A stretch of DNA of 7,201 nucleotides from CAYYYA01 sp964517065 (GTDB lineage Bacteria; Patescibacteriota; Patescibacteriia; UBA1558; 2-01-FULL-52-15), in NCBI GenBank assembly GCA_964517065.1, contig CAZFBK010000034.1, positions 1-7,201 of the forward strand. Reading direction: 5' to 3'. Numbering within the stretch: the stretch's first letter is position 1; the number at the start of each line of letters is the position of its first letter. Below, in pieces: positions 4,756-7,201 of this stretch. A program made the position numbers and the translations under genes. The notes under the pieces were generated by a model. That model was not told the DNA's origin and did not search any database. It was given only the letters and a program-made list of their open reading frames with translations.

Positions 4756-7201
4756 ATGCCACTGTCATCCAATACCTTACGAGTGCAGGTCGATACACCT
4801 ATCTGGGAGTGGTGTCGTCCAAACCCAAATGCAGTAGTCACCTCTTCTTTGTCGTGCTCCTGTACCCCTGATAACTCCAATTTTCATCGGACTAGTGGTA
4901 GATATATTTACTACTATCTGACCGTAGCTGGAGGCTTTTGGCGTTATGATACTTGGTCTGATACTTACCAGCAGTTAGCTGCTCCAATGAATGCACCGGT
5001 GACTAGAAATTCGATGAAATATTCTGGCGCTTCTGGTTTTTTTGGACGAGTCATCAGTGCTACTTCTACCACGCTGACAACAGGTCTTCCGTTCGGAGCG
5101 GCGGCGAAAACTTTCAAGATTCGTATTATTAGTGGTACAGGAGCAGGTCAGGAACGATATATTTCAGATGTGGCTGATCCAGTGGTCGCTGACTTCGGTG
5201 TAGCGACTAGTGGTGCTGTCCTGACAACTACAGCTACTTTGATCGATACGACTAAGACCTGGACCTCAGGCTATACCGGTACGGCTCTCAATTTTAATAA
5301 CTGGGTCGGGTATGTCGTTCGTACTGTCTTGGGAACTGGTGTCAACCAGATTCGTAAAATTTTATACAATAATGCTACCACACTCTTTATCGGCGATATT
5401 AGTAAACATCCAGATGAGGCTTGGTGTCATGTCACTTGGACTGCTCCTGCTGCTGGTACTAACTATCAGATAGAGTCTTCTGTTATTACCGTGGATTTCC
5501 CTTGGACTACTATACCAGATAATACTTCGCGCTATGTTATCCAATCAGGAGGTATTTACATGTTATCCGGTTCTGCTACGACCCCATTTATTACCCTCCA
5601 ATACTACGATATTCTTTCTGATGTTTGGTACGTCCAACCGTTGAATACGAATATGGTCGCTGCAGCGCCGACTGACCTGACGTTGGAGAGAACAACTGAA
5701 AATGCCTCTATCTGGTGGCACGGTATCGCTGATGGAACGCATAGTACTACGACCTTACAAGACTCGGCGGTGAATTGGACGGTCGATGAGTGGGCGGGGT
5801 ATTACGCTTATATCTATTCAGGCACTGGTTGCGAGCAAATACTCCGGATATCTTCTAATACAGCTACGACGCTGACATTCCCAGCTCTATCCACTATTGC
5901 CCGTACCTGTAATACCGGTGCTAATGCTTCAACAACTATTACTTTGACCGTGGCTGCACCTGACAATAGTAACGGTTGGAAAATATCTGGAACCAATGTA
6001 GCTGCTGGTGCCTATATCGTCTCAGGACAAGGAACGACTACCTTGGTTGTTTCGGCAGCAAATACAGGAGTAGTTGATGGCAATGCTCTGACTCTGACGT
6101 TCCAACCTGATGATACCAGTCGCTATCAGATCATGGGCTTCGATGCTGGCACTGCTTCTAGTGCTACCTATAACACTCTGGTTGATTCGGCAAAAACAGG
6201 GAGTCTAGCTTGGACGACCAATCGGTGGGCCAACTATGCGGTCCGTATCCTGGCAGGTACTGGTGAAGGACAACTCCGATCTATTTTGTCTAATACGGAT
6301 ACGACACTTACACTCTATAATAGTTGGAATGTTATTCCTGATAGTACCTCAGTCTATGCTATCCAAGGAGACTCAAGTAATTTCTATTTTGTCCTCGGAG
6401 GTTATAGTGAGGTATTTATTTATCGTACTGCCAATGACGTTAATACTCTCTCGCATGGTCGCGTGTTGGATACCGGCGTTGCTAGTATAATGTGCGCTAT
6501 GCTTTGTGATGCTAATCATATCATTGCTGAGCAACCCCCAATCGCTATTTCCGGTATTACCCGTTCTGCTACCACCGCCACAGCCACTACGGTGAATCCG
6601 CATAATCTGAAGGTTGGTCAGCATGTCTCTATCCGAGGAAATACCACAACGGCCGATGTACAATATTATAATGGTCTTCAGACTATCACAGGTGTGCCTT
6701 CTGTTACTACGTTTACATATACGATGTCAGGGACACCGTCTGGCTCAGCTGCTGGTCTAACTGCCAACACTACGTCATTAATAACTGATGCTAGTAAAGA
6801 TCACAGACAAGTAGCTTCTGGCGGCAATAACGGAGAAACGACTATTACCTTTGCCGCCAATACACCCTCAAATATTTTGGGCTACTACGTCAACGGTACC
6901 AATATCGGTGCTGGCGCTCGGGTGGTATCAGGATCAGGAACGACAACGCTGACACTGTCAGTAGCCAATAGCGGTACAGTTTCAGGTGTTATTATTTTCA
7001 CTGCTTGGGGACCATCGACAGCAGTCACTGCTCTGGCTTCTTCAGGAACCACATTGACCGCCAATCTAGTATTGCAATCAGCACTTCCGGCCTATTGTGC
7101 TGGTTGGTATGTCTCAGGGACAAGTATTGGTCTGGGAGCAATAGTTGGATCAGGTGCCGGCACGAATACTCTAGTTTTGACGAAGAAACATACAGGTGCG
7201 G
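4756..7201 (+). CDS. Large phage-tail/adhesin-like repeat protein (3' end outside window)
   Basis: One frame is open from the ATG at 4756 to the window edge: 815 complete codons. The ATG is 1 bp after the stop of paralogue 2 and has no SD, which suggests translational coupling. The start MPLSSNTLRVQVDTPIWEWC shows no signal peptide or membrane helix. Cysteines 20, 34 and 36 lie in the N-terminal segment. Kelch-like stretches occur at about 49-82 (GGFWRYDTWSDTYQQL), 259-302 (GGIYML...YYDILSDVWYVQPL) and 533-572 (FVLGGYSEVFIYR). Four GTG..Q.R repeats, of the kind in paralogue 2, lie between them. From about 599 there is a NPHNLKVGQHVSIRG...YYNG...FTYTMSG module common in phage fibres, and three G[WY].[VI].GT.I..GA.[VI]V.G.G repeats at about 392-440, 695-748 and 765-815. 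It is rich in Thr, Ser, Gly and Ala with few Lys. Probably an extended beta-rich fibre, spike or adhesin; the binding target is unknown. Confidence 0.85.
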   Translation, partial: MPLSSNTLRVQVDTPIWEWCRPNPNAVVTSSLSCSCTPDNSNFHRTSGRYIYYYLTVAGGFWRYDTWSDTYQQLAAPMNAPVTRNSMKYSGASGFFGRVISATSTTLTTGLPFGAAAKTFKIRIISGTGAGQERYISDVADPVVADFGVATSGAVLTTTATLIDTTKTWTSGYTGTALNFNNWVGYVVRTVLGTGVNQIRKILYNNATTLFIGDISKHPDEAWCHVTWTAPAAGTNYQIESSVITVDFPWTTIPDNTSRYVIQSGGIYMLSGSATTPFITLQYYDILSDVWYVQPLNTNMVAAAPTDLTLERTTENASIWWHGIADGTHSTTTLQDSAVNWTVDEWAGYYAYIYSGTGCEQILRISSNTATTLTFPALSTIARTCNTGANASTTITLTVAAPDNSNGWKISGTNVAAGAYIVSGQGTTTLVVSAANTGVVDGNALTLTFQPDDTSRYQIMGFDAGTASSATYNTLVDSAKTGSLAWTTNRWANYAVRILAGTGEGQLRSILSNTDTTLTLYNSWNVIPDSTSVYAIQGDSSNFYFVLGGYSEVFIYRTANDVNTLSHGRVLDTGVASIMCAMLCDANHIIAEQPPIAISGITRSATTATATTVNPHNLKVGQHVSIRGNTTTADVQYYNGLQTITGVPSVTTFTYTMSGTPSGSAAGLTANTTSLITDASKDHRQVASGGNNGETTITFAANTPSNILGYYVNGTNIGAGARVVSGSGTTTLTLSVANSGTVSGVIIFTAWGPSTAVTALASSGTTLTANLVLQSALPAYCAGWYVSGTSIGLGAIVGSGAGTNTLVLTKKHTGA
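5044..6363 (+). repeat. Four dispersed GTG.GQ-type repeats in the third gene
   Basis: Approximate units are 5044-5166 (core GTGAGQER), 5203-5391 (GTGVNQIR), 5731-5880 (GTGCEQILR) and 6145-6363 (GTGEGQLRS). The last is the best preserved and closest to the first unit of paralogue 2: NRWANYAVRILAGTGEGQLR against NQWAYHAVRITAGTGIGQTR. Units end in PD.TS.Y.I (residues about 253-262, 451-459, 527-536), directly before a Kelch-like strand or another module. Confidence 0.8.
5929..6075 (+). repeat. Gly-turn repeat (type B), first copy, nested in a GTG.GQ unit
   Basis: Residues 392-440 carry GWKISGTNVAAGAYIVSGQG followed by TTTLVVS. The copy sits between SSNTATTLTF and LTLTFQPDDTSRYQI, which are the two halves of one GTG.GQ unit, so it looks inserted into that unit. 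Later copies are at 6838-6999 and 7048-7200. Confidence 0.7.
6550..6759 (+). other. Phage-fibre-like beta module (HNLKVGQ...YNG...FTYT)
   Basis: Residues about 599-668 contain ITRSATTATATTVNPHNLKV, then GQHVSIRGNTT, YYNG, ITGV and TTFTYTMSGT. From memory, this order of motifs (A.V....HGL..GD.V.I.G....YNG...I.......FTY) recurs in phage tail-fibre and hub proteins. Here HNL replaces HGL. I treat it as a domain inside the larger gene, not a separate gene. Confidence 0.6.
6838..7200 (+). repeat. Two further type B Gly-turn repeats at the window edge
   Basis: Residues 695-748 (GYYVNGTNIGAGARVVSGSG then TTTLTLS) and 765-815 (GWYVSGTSIGLGAIVGSGAG then TNTLVLT) follow the same pattern as the copy at 5929-6075. 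The second reaches the window edge, so more copies may follow. Confidence 0.75.

Noticed and set aside
6236..6490. 84-residue + strand frame inside the third gene
   Set aside because: It is out of frame with an 815-codon open frame that has clear repeats, so it is a shadow. The same applies to the reverse frames at 5362-5544, 5814-5996 and 6373-6663.
2435..7201. CRISPR array or tandem DNA repeat reading of the repetitive region
   Set aside because: The repetition is at protein level with divergent codons and unit lengths near 50-75 residues. There are no short identical repeats with unique spacers.

Overview
The window comes from a bacterial chromosome of moderate G+C. It holds a conserved housekeeping segment (typA and tatA) next to an accessory locus of at least three tightly packed genes for repeat-rich, phage-tail-like proteins. 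All complete genes end in TAG or TAA and none contains an in-frame TGA, so the sequence reads well with the standard bacterial code and gives no sign of UGA=Gly recoding. Ribosome binding sites are weak or absent. The single-gene tatA and the big Thr/Ser/Gly-rich surface-type proteins recall Patescibacteria (CPR) metagenome contigs, but that placement is a guess; nothing here is diagnostic.

Layout. Bases 1-180 are open in one frame and probably encode the C-terminus of an unrecognised upstream gene, although the same bases carry three consecutive inverted repeats. Bases 204-2015 encode the translational GTPase TypA/BipA. A symmetrical A-stem-T hairpin at 2034-2065 can terminate both typA (+) and the convergent gene tatA (-, 2074-2232), a 52-residue Tat translocase subunit. 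The 202-bp region between tatA and the next gene has good promoter candidates in both directions.

From 2435 to the right edge there is one apparent operon on the + strand: two paralogues (276 aa and 494 aa) and a third gene that runs out of the window (at least 815 aa). The gaps are 4 bp and 1 bp. Both paralogues begin with what looks like a twin-arginine (Tat) signal peptide in the KR variant, and the neighbouring divergent gene is tatA. The rest of each paralogue looks like phage virion or tail-fibre material. The second paralogue equals the first with about 240 residues inserted, made of three copies of a beta-type repeat. The third protein has no signal peptide and carries the same repeat family threaded between Kelch-like segments, plus two other repeat or domain types typical of phage fibres.

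Working hypothesis (inference): a chromosomally embedded cell-surface fibre or adhesin system built from phage-tail-like modules, whose signal-bearing subunits leave the cell folded through the Tat pathway. A degenerate or integrated phage structural module beside tatA is the main alternative.
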